Source: Neurospora crassa OR74A
Lineage: Eukaryota; Ascomycota; Sordariomycetes; Sordariales; Sordariaceae
Reading direction: 5' to 3'
NCBI RefSeq assembly: GCF_000182925.2
Contig: NC_026507.1
Location: 2,046,001-2,110,000, forward strand
DNA length: 64,000 bases
The position numbers were made by a program, and so were the translations under genes. The notes below the pieces were generated by a model. That model was not told where the DNA came from and did not search any database. It worked only from the letters and a program-made list of their open reading frames with translations. Positions 47,994-59,301 of the stretch are shown piece by piece. How positions within the stretch are numbered: position 1 is the stretch's first letter; every line of letters begins with the position of its first letter.

Positions 47994-50635
47994 AATAGTA
48001 CTTACAATTCAGTTTTAAACCGACCTTATTATTCCTTATATCTCTTCCTTTTATTGAAGGGGGAGATACGTTAGGTCTAATAATAATTTATTAGATTTTA
48101 TAACTATTATTTAGCTTTTACCCTTTTAAACTAAATATTTATACTTTTTATTCCTTGGAGTCCTTTTTTCTTTATTACTTTATTACTACTTATTCTAATC
48201 TAAAAGCTAGACTAAATAATATTCAAAACCAATTAGGTAAACCTTTAGACGGCTTTTAACTTCTAGGAGGAAAGTCTAATACGTAAAATACGTTAGATAA
48301 TTAAATTTGCTATGTATAAGCCGTAGTTTTACTATAAGGAAAGACTTTAATTTTTAACCGCTAAGCTACTTATTGAAGTAATATAGTTGTACTTGAACGA
48401 AGAAACCGGCTATATTGAGATTGAACTTAATTAGTCCGCTAATATTAGTAATAATATTTATAATAGAGGATGGATCGTTAATTTGGACGCGGCGGATTGC
48501 GAAGTTTAATAGGTCCTATATAAGTATCGCTAATTAATCGCTAATTATCTAGTCCTAATACGCCAAAATTAACTATTTATAATTAAAGAAGGAGTATTAT
48601 TATAATTATAGAAGAAGAATTAGAAATAGTTTATAGCCCGAATTAAAGTGAATAACGCTATTATTAATATTACTACTTAAGTACTTATTCCCCCTAATAC
48701 CGGTAGTATAAGTATATACTCCTTGCCGATAACCTTTTCGAATACCGTTAGGATAGTTAATACGCTAGCCTTTATTAATTTAATGTAAATTCCTATATTA
48801 CCTTCCTTATTACTTATATTTATTAAGTAATACGTTTAACTAGGCTTAATTTAATAACCCCTCTCGCTAATTAAATTAATAGTTTCGTAAATAAATTTAA
48901 TTATTAAAATTACTACTAGTATTACTTAATAATTAATTATTAATCCTATTACTAAATATTTTGGAAATCTCGTATAAGCTGAAATTTTCCTACGTTTAGT
49001 GTAGAAGTAGTAGTAAGAATAAGTAAATTGGCTTCTAGGAATTATTTTCGCTAACTATTTTCTAATATATTTTATTAATTTAAATTAAAATACTGTACGC
49101 TTTACCTAATGTAATATAAAGATTGGAGGTAGATCCCTAAATCCTCTACTTTATTTTATGTAACCGGTTTATAATACTATATATTTAGTTTAAAATAGTG
49201 TAAAGCCCGGTTTCGGTCTCTTAGTACCTATTACCGCAAGGCGTACCGCCGTTCAATCGTACAAAAACCTAACTATTTATTATAATTAGTATTCTAGTAG
49301 TTTCGTTAGCCCAATCGGTAAAACGGCTATAACTAGTGCTAAAGATCCGTATAATACCGCTAATTTAGCTAATTAAATAAAAAATCTTCGTATTAACTAT
49401 ATTAACCGGCAACCCTTATTCGATAATATTAATCAATTTCCCGTTCATCTTCGTAAATATATACCAATTCCGGCTATAAGTTGCAATATTTCCGGATAAA
49501 TTTTAAGAATAAATTTTAAAGAATTAATAGATTAGACCCCGGTAGGCGAGAAATAAGTTAAATAATAAGGATTACTACTTATAATATTAAATAATAATAG
49601 TTACTTTCCGTCGGCTATTCCGAAGGCTCCTACTCCTTTTATACGTTTAGCCTTTCGCTAGAATATTTATCCTACTAATAACCTACAAATTATATACTTC
49701 AATATTAAATCCAATATTTTTATTCTATTAATTGAGGCTAATAGTAATAGTACAATAACAGACAATATAGCGCTTCGCGAAATATTTAAGGATTTATATA
49801 ATTATATTAAAGATTTAGAAGATTGGAACTAAATTCTTATTAAATCCGTCTCTAGGACTAATACTAATAATTATTAAATAATTAAGGAGGAACCTTTCAA
49901 AGTATTAGATATTAGAATATACTTCCTTAATATAGAATTTAATAAAATAAAGAAAGGTATTTACTAGGACGGTAAAATTAATATTTATACTACTTTCTAT
50001 AGATTTAATAATATAATTAAAGGATATTTAAAAAATTACCTAGAAAGACGCCAAATTCTTACTAATAATTTTAATTAATTATTCCACGGTATAGTATTAT
50101 ATTAGTAGAGTTTTACCCTTTCTAAGGAAGAACGTAATAACCTTCGCGGTAATTTTAATAAAATTCTCTATATATTAAGTATTATATTCGGTATTAAGCC
50201 CTATAAGGCGTAGAAATGGCTAAATACGAATAAATTTACTGTAGAACTATATAAAACTAATATGTAAGCGCTTTATAATTATTTAATTTAATTATTTAAG
50301 TACGCGCGCTTTTGGGGAGATACTTCGGACTTCCAATTGTATATTTAGTTATAGAATAGCCTATACTTAATAATGTAAATTATATATATCCCTCCGGAAT
50401 AGAACGTTAATTTTAACGAATATATTAATAGAATTAAATAGAAGGCTATTCTAATACACTACTTATTCTTTAACTCTTTAAAGAATAAATAAATAATTTA
50501 TCTTACCGCTAGTAGCTCTAATAACGAAAATAATAGTTCTAATATCTATATTAGATTCTAAGGAAATTATGATAGTAATAAACCTTTTCAAAAAAACTTC
50601 TTATTTTATAATAATAGGTTTAACGGTAAATTAGG

Positions 50636-50735
50636 NNNNNNNNNNNNNNNNNNNNNNNNNNNNNNNNNNNNNNNNNNNNNNNNNNNNNNNNNNNNNNNNN
50701 NNNNNNNNNNNNNNNNNNNNNNNNNNNNNNNNNNN
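50636..50735. other. Assembly gap, 100 N
   Basis: Falls between the gag-like region and the protease motif of the third gypsy element. True size unknown. Confidence 0.98.
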
Positions 50736-52230
50736 GGGCCTAAATATACTATTGGGAATAGACTTCCTTCGCTATTATAGCGCGAAGTTGGACTTCAATA
50801 CCGTTCTATATTCTTTTAAATTAATCTTTAATATAAAAGTTTAGAGTAAAGTCTATTCTAAAAGAATTGAAGTAGGGGAGGACGTTCTTATTACCGAAGT
50901 TTTTACTAAGTCTAATACTCTATTATTAAGAGGGTAATTAGGAATTATCCTAGTAAAGTATAACGCCTAATTTAATAATTAGTATAATTTAAGTAAACGT
51001 TCTACTTATAATTTTTATACGTAATACCCTTATTTATTAAACGCTACTATAAATAGTAAGACTTATAAAATTGTATTATTTCTAAATTAATCTAAAGAAT
51101 TAGTATTTATCCCTAAAAGAATTCGGGTACGTATAATTATACGATTATTATATAAAGTTAGCGAAACAACTATATTAATTAATACTTCGAATATAGTATT
51201 TTTCGTCCCTAAGGTCTAAATCGGACTTACTTAAGAATAATACGCTATATTTATTAATAGAATTACTAAGGACGAAAAGGAAGAGGCCCTTAAGAAAAAT
51301 ACTTTCGAAGTACCCTCCTACAGAATTACTAAGCCTATTGATATTAAAATTATTCTTTCCGAAGTAAGTATTAATATTTATAATATAAATCCCGATTTCT
51401 TAAAGCAAATTAAAAGCTTCCTAGATAAATAATTTAATATTTTTAAAGATAGAGGGATTATACTAATAAAAGAAGAAAATAAAATACGTATTAATTTAAT
51501 TGAGGGATAGTAAAACTAGTAGAGAATTATTAGGCTTTACCCTTTAGGTACTAAGGATTGCGAATTCTTTAATAAGGAGTATAATAAAATATACGCCTAA
51601 AGTAAAATATTATTTATATTACAACTAATTCCTATTACTTACTTAATATTTATTATTTAGAGAAAAATTAATAGAGTCGATAAGGGACGTATAGTAGTTG
51701 ATCTTCGCCCGCTTAATAGTATTACTGTATTAAATATATATTCTTTGCCCGACTAAAAAGATATTATTAATGCTATAGTTAGTAAGAAATTCTTCTTAAT
51801 CTTTAACGCCGCTAGATTTTTCTATTAATTACCTATTTTTATTAAGTATTGCAACTATATAGTAATTATTAACCCCTAAGGTTTTAAATAGTCTAATATT
51901 ATATTAATAAGCTTTAAAAACTCTCTAGCGTTTATATAATACTTTATAGACTAGTTATTCTTCGAGTACTATTTATTCGTACGTACTTATATTAATAATA
52001 TTATTATTTTTAATAATACTTAAGAAGAATACTTAGCCTACCTTACTATTATTATAGACCTTCTTAATAAGTATTATATTTATATTAGTACTAATAAATT
52101 TTTTATAGGATATCCTTTTATATAATTATTTAATAGTATTATCGATGGAAAGGGTTGTAAACGTACGGAAGATTGTATTAAAGCCTTCTAGAAATTAACC
52201 TTCCCCAATATACTTAATAATCTTAAAACC
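50736..52230 (+). pseudogene. Protease and reverse transcriptase relic of third gypsy element
   Basis: Just after the gap the plus strand reads LLGIDFLRYYSAKLDF, the C-terminal signature of retropepsin-like proteases. At 51,660-51,830 it reads KGRIVVDLRPLNSIT, YSLPD and IFNAARFFY. The YxDD box is YINNIIIF at about 51,984-52,007, again Asp-Asp turned to Asn-Asn. Stops fit former Gln and Arg/Trp codons. Confidence 0.85.
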
Positions 52231-53279
52231 TATTTTAATATAGTTAGTTAGCTATATTAAAGTATACTGTAGTTCGCTATTAAGGAGGAACTATTCAATC
52301 GAAGAAAGATAGAACTACTATAATGAATTTACGAATCGGGTAATTTATAGGTAGGTTCGATAAAATAAATAAAGCGAGTATATACTTCTAAGGTTAAATT
52401 TGAATTAACCCTAAAAGAATACGAAGCTTTCCGTATTATATAGGAAAATTTGTATAATTAAATATATTTTTTTTACTATATAAAGAGCGAAACGCTATTT
52501 ATTAAAATTAACGCTAGTGGTTTAGTATATAGCGTTTATATTTTCTAATTTAAGTGCTTATAGGACGGAGAATCTATTCCCGGAATAAGTAAAATCCTAT
52601 TAGCTATAATTAAATTTGTATATTTCCTATTAAAATTAATATCCTCTACCGAGAAGAAGTATAGTTCTACGGAAGTAGAAATCGTAGTTATTATTTAAAT
52701 ATTACGAAAGCTCCGAAAAATAATTCAATTTAACGAATATTATATTAATATTATTATTAACTATACTTCTACCGCCGGAATTGTTAAGCATACCTTATTA
52801 TATACAATAGATTTAGCTAAGGCTAACCTAAAGTTTATAAATACTGCTAATTAGGTATCCCAATTCAATTTAAATATATTCTATATTCTTAGCCTATTAA
52901 ATATTATACTAGATACGCTATTAAGGTTATTAACTGCTAAAACTATTAACGAAAATGATATTTCTAATAAATTAGCCGATATTTAATTTAACTTTATATA
53001 AATATAAAATATTAATTATTAAAATAATTTTAATATATTTTCATTTATATATACTAAAGTTATCCTAGATATTTATTAAGTTTCGCTAATTATTATACTA
53101 GAATTTCGCTAATAATTAATCGATATTTATTCTAAGGATCTAAAATATATTAGGGTTCTCCGGTTGATCGAGAAAGCTAATACTCTAAGGTATATCCATA
53201 TATAGTAATCGGGAAAACGCCCAAATCTACTAGCAGGCCCTTATTTATTCGAAGATAAATTATTTTACTATATTAACTA

Positions 53280-53800
53280 TTAAGATATATATCGGCTATA
53301 TATTCTTCGAATTTATATATAAAAGATGTTAGAGTTAATATACAATAAGAAGTACTATTTTAGAATTAATCGGATAATAGATGATTTAGTATATTTCTAT
53401 ATAAGGCGAAAAACCTAGATAGTACGCGAGTACGTCAAATACTGCGAAGTTTACTATTAAAATTAGTAAAATAGGTAACCGATCTTTAGAGAATTATTAC
53501 TAATTCGGATATTTCTAAAACTATTCTATACTATTACTATAGACTTCGTTACCGATATATTAATAGTTAAAGCGGCCGGTATAATATAGGCCTTTAAAGG
53601 TTTCCTAGAATTTAATACTATATATACTATTACTTACAAATTTAGTAAGAAGGTACTACTAATAATTAATTATTCCACCTATAGTGCACGGGAATAAGCT
53701 AAAGTATTGCTTCGGACTTTATAATTTTATAATTAGAGTTTACCGGTAATTATTATTAATAACCGAAATCCTAAATTTATTTCTATAATTTAGAAGAGCA
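53280..53800 (+). pseudogene. Integrase relic of third gypsy element
   Basis: A Cys-containing zinc-binding remnant (YCEVYY, about 53,440) is followed by TITIDFVTDI at about 53,530-53,560, the first catalytic Asp segment of gypsy integrases. Confidence 0.75.
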
Positions 53801-55379
53801 TTTTCGAAGTATTAGCAGTCAATTTACTATTCTTAATAGCCTATTATACTTAAACGGACAGCCAATTAGAAAAAATTAATTAAATTATTAAAATAGCTAT
53901 TCGTATATAGTATATAATAAACGTTATTCCTTAGACGTTAATATTAGCTGTATTGTAATACAATTTAAATAATACTATCCAATCTACTATTAGATTATTA
54001 CTAAATGAGCTTATATATAGCTTTAAGCTGCGAATGGCCTTCGATTTATTTGTACTAGATAATTAAGAAACTACTACTATAGAATCTTTAGTAATTATTT
54101 ATTAAGAATATTAATTCGAGGCCGTAGAATTTATTAATTGGGCTAGGATGGCTGCGAAGGAATAATATAATTCTAAGTACTCCTTAGTAACCTTCGATAT
54201 AAGCAATAAAATTTATTTACGCTTTAGTAAAGGTTATTACTTCCTTAAGAGCCTAAAGAGAAAATAGTTAGTAGAATAAATAGGTCCTTATTAAATTCTC
54301 GAGAAAATTAGCCTACTAACTTACCGATTTAACTTACTTAATACTTAGCGTACTTATTTTATTATATTTGTAATATATTTTTATAAACTAGTATAGGGTC
54401 CTAATCCATTTAATTGCGAAATTCTATTATTATTACTAATTAAAATAGACGGATAGAAGGAATAGGAAATTGAAAATCTCGTTACTAGAAGCTAGGGCCT
54501 ATTAAACGTATAGTATTTAATCAAATAGACCAGGTACTAGAATAAAAACAATATATAGGAACTACGTAGTAAGCTTATAAAGAATTCGAAGGAGTTAGTA
54601 AAAGAGTTTAATAAGGAATATCTATTAAATTTACCGTTCCAAAGCAATTATAAGAAAATAATTTAGTATATTAGGGGTATATCTCAACAGATGCAGCGTT
54701 AAAATTAATAGAAGATGCAACGTTTTTCGTCGAAAGAGGGGGAGATTATTTGGAAACTATAAGGGTTTGAGAGCTTTTCTTTTATTTAAAGTTTTTTTAT
54801 ATTCTTTTTATATTAGATTTTCCTATAGAAGTTATATTTTCTATATTTTCTATTAAAATTTCCAAAACTTCGCTTAAAAATACATCCAAGCGGAGGTAGG
54901 CCTATTACTAGTAGTATATAGGATAATACACCGCACGCTACTTATAGCTTTAATTAAAAAGTTTCTATCCTAATTAAGTAAGTATATATAGTTATACGAA
55001 GGTAGTGGTAGTTATAGTTATATATAGTAAACGGCCCCGGTAGGTAAGTACTTATAAAAGAAGAGTTTTAGTATATATATATAATTTTTAAAAGAGTTAA
55101 AATTATTTAGTTACTCTTATACTCTCTCCTTCTTACCCTAGCAACCTTATTACTACCTACTCTATCCCTATATATTCAACTCTACTACGGCTTTATATAA
55201 TAATTTTATTAAAACTAATTGTTATTTATTAATCCTCTTTTATCTTACACTCGCTAATTATAATTATAGTACAATAAGATAGCCGACGTCGATATAAACT
55301 CCCTACCGCCTACTAATAATTTACTTGTAGCTCTTAATAATTAGGTTAATAATTCTAACTATAACAGTAATCTATATAA

Positions 55380-57560
55380 TTTTATAGTAGACCGGCAGCT
55401 CGCCCCGCAATTACTCGAAAACGACCCATAGTTCGGCGTATTAGCTAATATAGTAAAATACTTCAATTATTATACTATTAACAATATTCCTAATAAGATT
55501 ATTAATTTGGGAATAGATAGTATATACGTTATATTACCCAATTTTATAATTAATTTTATTAAATAAATAAACTTAATTTTACTCGGACATTTCTTTAATT
55601 ATATTTACTATAAATATACCATTAATACGTTTAATAATTTCAATTAAAATTATCGCCCCTATAATCCCCTTGGCCGTTTACTTAGCAAATCCTTCTAACT
55701 TACCTAAGGAATTCTTATTTATAACCTTAAGAAAGTAGAAAATAGTAAACGCCTAATACTAATTATAATTACTAACTATCTCTTTATACTATACGAAAAT
55801 AAACTATACTCTATTTTTTATCGTACTATTAATCGTATAAGTAAGTTAATTAATATAGATTCGGCAATCCTATACTCTATTAATAGCAATCTTATTTACT
55901 TTATACCCATACTTTTATTAAACGAACTTCTAAAGGACTTAATTCCTAGTAATTGCAATAGATTTTAGTAGGAGTAGGAGTCTAATACTCTTATTAAATT
56001 TAATAATATTAAAATTTAAGAATTATATTTTAATAAAGAATTCAATTTAATTCTTATAATCGCTATTAAATTTAACAATATCCTCTTCGGAAGAGGATAT
56101 ATAGAGGAGCTAATTACTACTAACGAATATCTTTAAGCGTATTACTTAGCTACTCTTTATAATATCTACCCTAACGGCTATATTATTAATATTAATAATA
56201 TTAATTTCTCCGAAACTTAGGAGTACCGAAAGCTCACTTAGCTGGCCAATAAAGCTTATAAAGCTTTATAACCCTTAATTAAACCGGCCCCTATCTTATT
56301 TCGTATTAAAACCTTAACTACTAAAGTAATTCCGAAAAAGGTACGTAAAATTCTAACCCGTATTATATAATCGTATTCGACTATTACTAACGAAAGTAGC
56401 AATAAAGGAAAAATATATTTAACCCTTACTAATACTTTTATTAACTACAATAAGGATTATACTAATTTTAGTATTGAAATCGATTAAAAACTACATATAG
56501 AAATTAAGAAGATCGTTAAAGTATATATAGAGAATAAGAAGGAATATAAAAGATAGTTTGCCAGCAACTATTCCTTTTCGTAATATAAATTAATTCATAA
56601 TATTAAAGTAACTTTTAACTTTACCTTTAATAAAAGACGCAATAGAAATACTAATTTTACTAATCGTATTCCTTCAAAAGTAATACTACTTATTATCTAG
56701 TACTCTAATTATAATATTAGATTCCCTAAGTAGATTAGTAGTCTACTAGGTAAATTTAATTATTTCTATTATACTTAGGTAGCACTTACCGAATTAGCCT
56801 TAAACGAACTTCCTATACTTGAAAAGGTAGTCGACTATATTATCGAGGTTAATAAGGAAGCCGCCCTACCTATTAATTTTATTTTTCGTAAGGAAATTAA
56901 AGGTATATTAGTAAACGCTTTAAAAAAATAAACTAAGGTTTTAATAACCTCTAATAAACATTAGAATAAAGTTATATAAAAACTATAAGTAGAATTAACG
57001 ACCCTCTATACCGAATTTGGAAAGGCGTAAGAAATTCGTATTTACTACTATTCTATAACTTCGGCTACTAATAGAACCCGTATATTTAAAGTCTTTTTTA
57101 ATATCGTTACTCTTCGTAGTATTTACTCTAATAACCTTTCGCCTCAATATATACCTAATTTAATAAGATTATTTAATAAATTTTATATAATATTAATTCG
57201 CTTTAATTTTCGCTTTAATACTTTATTTATTACCTACTCTCCTCGCTATAATTATTTTCCTACTAATTAAGAATAAAAGGACTCTTTACTAGGATATAAA
57301 CATTCTTATTAAAATATATAGCGTATAAATAAGAATAAGGAGATAGAGGAAAATAATTTTGATAATCGTATACCTTATTACAAATTTAATTATTAAAGGA
57401 TTAGTACTAGGTTATTAAACTATATACTCTATTCGAGTAAACGTACATTTTATATTAGGTAATTAATTTAAATATAAACGAATAAATAAAAACTTTAATA
57501 AATAACCGGATCTCTTATATATATAATTAAACTTAATAACATTACGTAAATAGCAAGCAC
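55380..57560 (+). pseudogene. Unrecognised coding relic downstream of pol
   Basis: One plus-strand frame stays readable over some 700 codons, with far fewer stops than expected for such AT-rich DNA and with many of the stops at likely former Gln codons. I do not recognise it; it is not RT, RNase H or integrase. It could be an extra ORF of the element or the gag-type protein of a separate element. Confidence 0.45.
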
Positions 57561-57585
57561 TCTTCTCCTTTTATCGAAGGGGAGA

Positions 57586-57924
57586 TGTTATAGGGTATTA
57601 TTAGTAAATACCTAGATGCTCTATCTTATTATAATAGTTGCTCGCTAGAATACGTAGTCTACTATATAAGAGTATTTATCCCGTTAACCTCTATTAAGGT
57701 TGACGGATTATTAATTCATATTATACCAACCTTATATTTATCTTACTTACACTCAGCGAAGTCGTATACAAGGTTCCAAGTTGAGGCTTGCAACAGCTCT
57801 TGTCTTCAGCTTCCTTTAACAAGACTGTCGTCAATCGTTGCGTACTATTGCTCTGTCCAGCAACTAGTTGCTCACATTATCATTCTCTGTTGTCATTATT
57901 TGTGAAGTACATCTTCGCGTAATA
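57586..57924 (+). repeat. 3' LTR of third gypsy element
   Basis: 339 bp. The inner half is AT-rich, while the outer 150 bp (from acttacactcagcgaagtcg) are nearly unmutated. Confidence 0.88.
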
Positions 57925-58299
57925 ATTGCATTTCAAACTTCAAGATTATACGTTTATATTAGATATTAAATATAGGATAGGTTAAACCTTTATAGTATTA
58001 AGGTTCTAGGAATATCTTCATAGCTATTAACTACTAGTATAAGAGATAGATTAGATGGATTACGACGTTGTATAATACGCTTTCTTTTCGTTCGATATTG
58101 AAATAGTCCCGCTATTACGGAACTAGTATTATATCTTCTTCAAGAAATTATATAGAATTAGAATTAAGGCTTATTAAAGTTTTAATATTGAGAACTCTAA
58201 TGGTTTTTACATAGATCTTAACAATAATAGAGGATTCTAGCGTTTTTAGTCGGCTCTAAGTCTAAGTCTTTCTTCTGTGTGGGGTGGGGGGGGGGGTAA

Positions 58300-58566
58300 T
58301 ATTATAGCTAAGCCAGACTGCTTGCTAAAACTACTAAGACTGGCCTGTGCTCGTATTTATACCTTTTAATTAGGTATATCCTTATTGCAACTACCTTTAT
58401 TATCTAATTAGCTATATCCTCTTCTAGGACCTAGTCCCTTCTTCTATTTAGTTATATAGCTAGATACATACTTCCTCTTCTTCTCTTTTACTCCCCATAT
58501 TTAATTATTTATTATATTCGTTAGATTAGTAGTGCTAGCCACTTGCCTAATCTACGTACCGTAACA
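58300..58566 (+). repeat. 3' LTR of outer element
   Basis: 267 bp, preceded by a polypurine tract and ending ctacgtaccgtaaca. Confidence 0.87.
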
Positions 58567-58684
58567 CCTCTCGCTATTATATACCTCCTATAACTCTTAT
58601 ATATTAGCTACTTAATTATTTCTAGTACTATTCAATCTATTACTATCTCTTACTTAATTACCTAACCTCTACACATCAACTAGA

Positions 58685-59194
58685 TATTACAATATATAGA
58701 TTAGGCAAGTGACTAATACTACTATGGGAGCGCACACAATCACGAGAGTAAGTCAGCTCAGGATAGGTTGTAGTGTAATTCAAATATAATATTAAAGCTA
58801 AAGATCGAAAGAGAGAAAGTATAAAGGTGGGCTGGCTGCGCGGCCTTTTATAATATACGCGTGCCAACCCTTATTAGGGTATAGTAGGGCGTACTATGAA
58901 GGCGCGGGACCACGTGACCCGTGCCATCTCTATTGGGCAGTCATGGTGCTGGGCTATAATAATTACTAATCTAACGAATATAATAAACAATTAACTATAA
59001 AGAGTACAAGAAAAGAATAGAAAGTGCATATTCAACTAAATAACTGAATAGAAGAAGGAAGTAGGTCCCAGAAGGGATTATAACCAATTAGACAATAAGG
59101 TTGAATACGATAGGGATATACCCACCCAGAGGGCACAGATAAGAGCACGGACTGCGGGACCAGTCTTGGCAACCAGTCTGGCTCAGCCATGACA
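58685..59194 (-). mobile_element. Solo LTR of the short-element family, interrupted
   Basis: Reverse-strand copy of the 266-bp LTR. The outer right end reads ggctcagccatgaca and is almost unmutated. Flanking 5-mers are ctaga and ccagg, identical if C-to-T and G-to-A changes are allowed. Removing the inserted 239 bp plus 5-bp duplication leaves exactly 266 bp. No second LTR or internal sequence is seen, so it is a solo LTR. Confidence 0.85.
58725..58963 (-). mobile_element. 239-bp insertion in the solo LTR, probably another solo LTR
   Basis: Flanked by TACTA on both sides (58,720-58,724 and 58,964-58,968). GC content is higher than its host. On the minus strand it has a TATA-like box (tatattataaaagg), as expected of an LTR promoter, and ends in gctccca. 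No coding capacity; the 63-codon frame across it is not a gene. Confidence 0.65.
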
Positions 59195-59301
59195 CCAGGA
59201 CCATCTCAGGTAACCAGTCATTGTACCGACGACGAACGACCGCCATCCCGCCGTCCTTCCCCTTGCATCATCGCCTCCATATCTATACCTTGAAAGTGAT
59301 C

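Larger units (their letters stand above)
47675..57924 (+). mobile_element. Third Ty3/gypsy-type relic, 10.25 kb, with an extra downstream coding relic
   Basis: LTRs at 47,675-47,993 (contains an N gap) and 57,586-57,924 (339 bp). A perfect target duplication ATTGC lies at 47,670-47,674 and 57,925-57,929, inside the outer element. A purine tract (gaaggggaga) precedes the 3' LTR, so the element reads on the plus strand. A gag-like region occupies about 48.2-50.6 kb, followed by a protease relic, RT and integrase to about 54.7 kb. A second purine tract (gaaagagggggaga) ends this part at about 54,737, and an unrelated coding relic follows up to the 3' LTR. Confidence 0.88.
30309..58566 (+). mobile_element. 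Outer short LTR element, broken into pieces by later insertions
   Basis: Same family as the element at 20,738. The 5' LTR is 30,309-30,572, and the 3' LTR is 58,300-58,566 after a G-rich tract at 58,281-58,296. Its own sequence is found in pieces 30,309-31,066, 46,649-46,997, 47,394-47,674 and 57,930-58,566, about 2.0 kb in all, which align in order with 20,738-23,568. The rest is inserted DNA. The 5-bp flanks are cttat and cctct, so the target duplication is not clean. Confidence 0.85.
29935..58684. repeat. RIP-mutated, AT-rich block of nested LTR retrotransposons
   Basis: 28.7 kb of strongly AT-rich sequence with no intact open frame of gene size. Coding relics read as known retrotransposon domains once stop codons that fit CAA/CAG to TAA/TAG change are set aside. 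Composition changes sharply at about 29,935, just after APC11. Such blocks carry H3K9 and DNA methylation in Neurospora. Component elements are listed separately. The 374 bp at 29,935-30,308 and 118 bp at 58,567-58,684 are AT-rich and not assigned to an element. Confidence 0.95.

Noticed and set aside
29935-58684. Centromere core
   Set aside because: AT-rich nested RIP relics also form Neurospora centromeres, but 29 kb flanked by genes on both sides fits an interspersed heterochromatic block; CenH3 data would be needed.
58676-58867. 63-codon minus-strand frame in the solo LTR
   Set aside because: Lies across an LTR and its insertion; chance frame.
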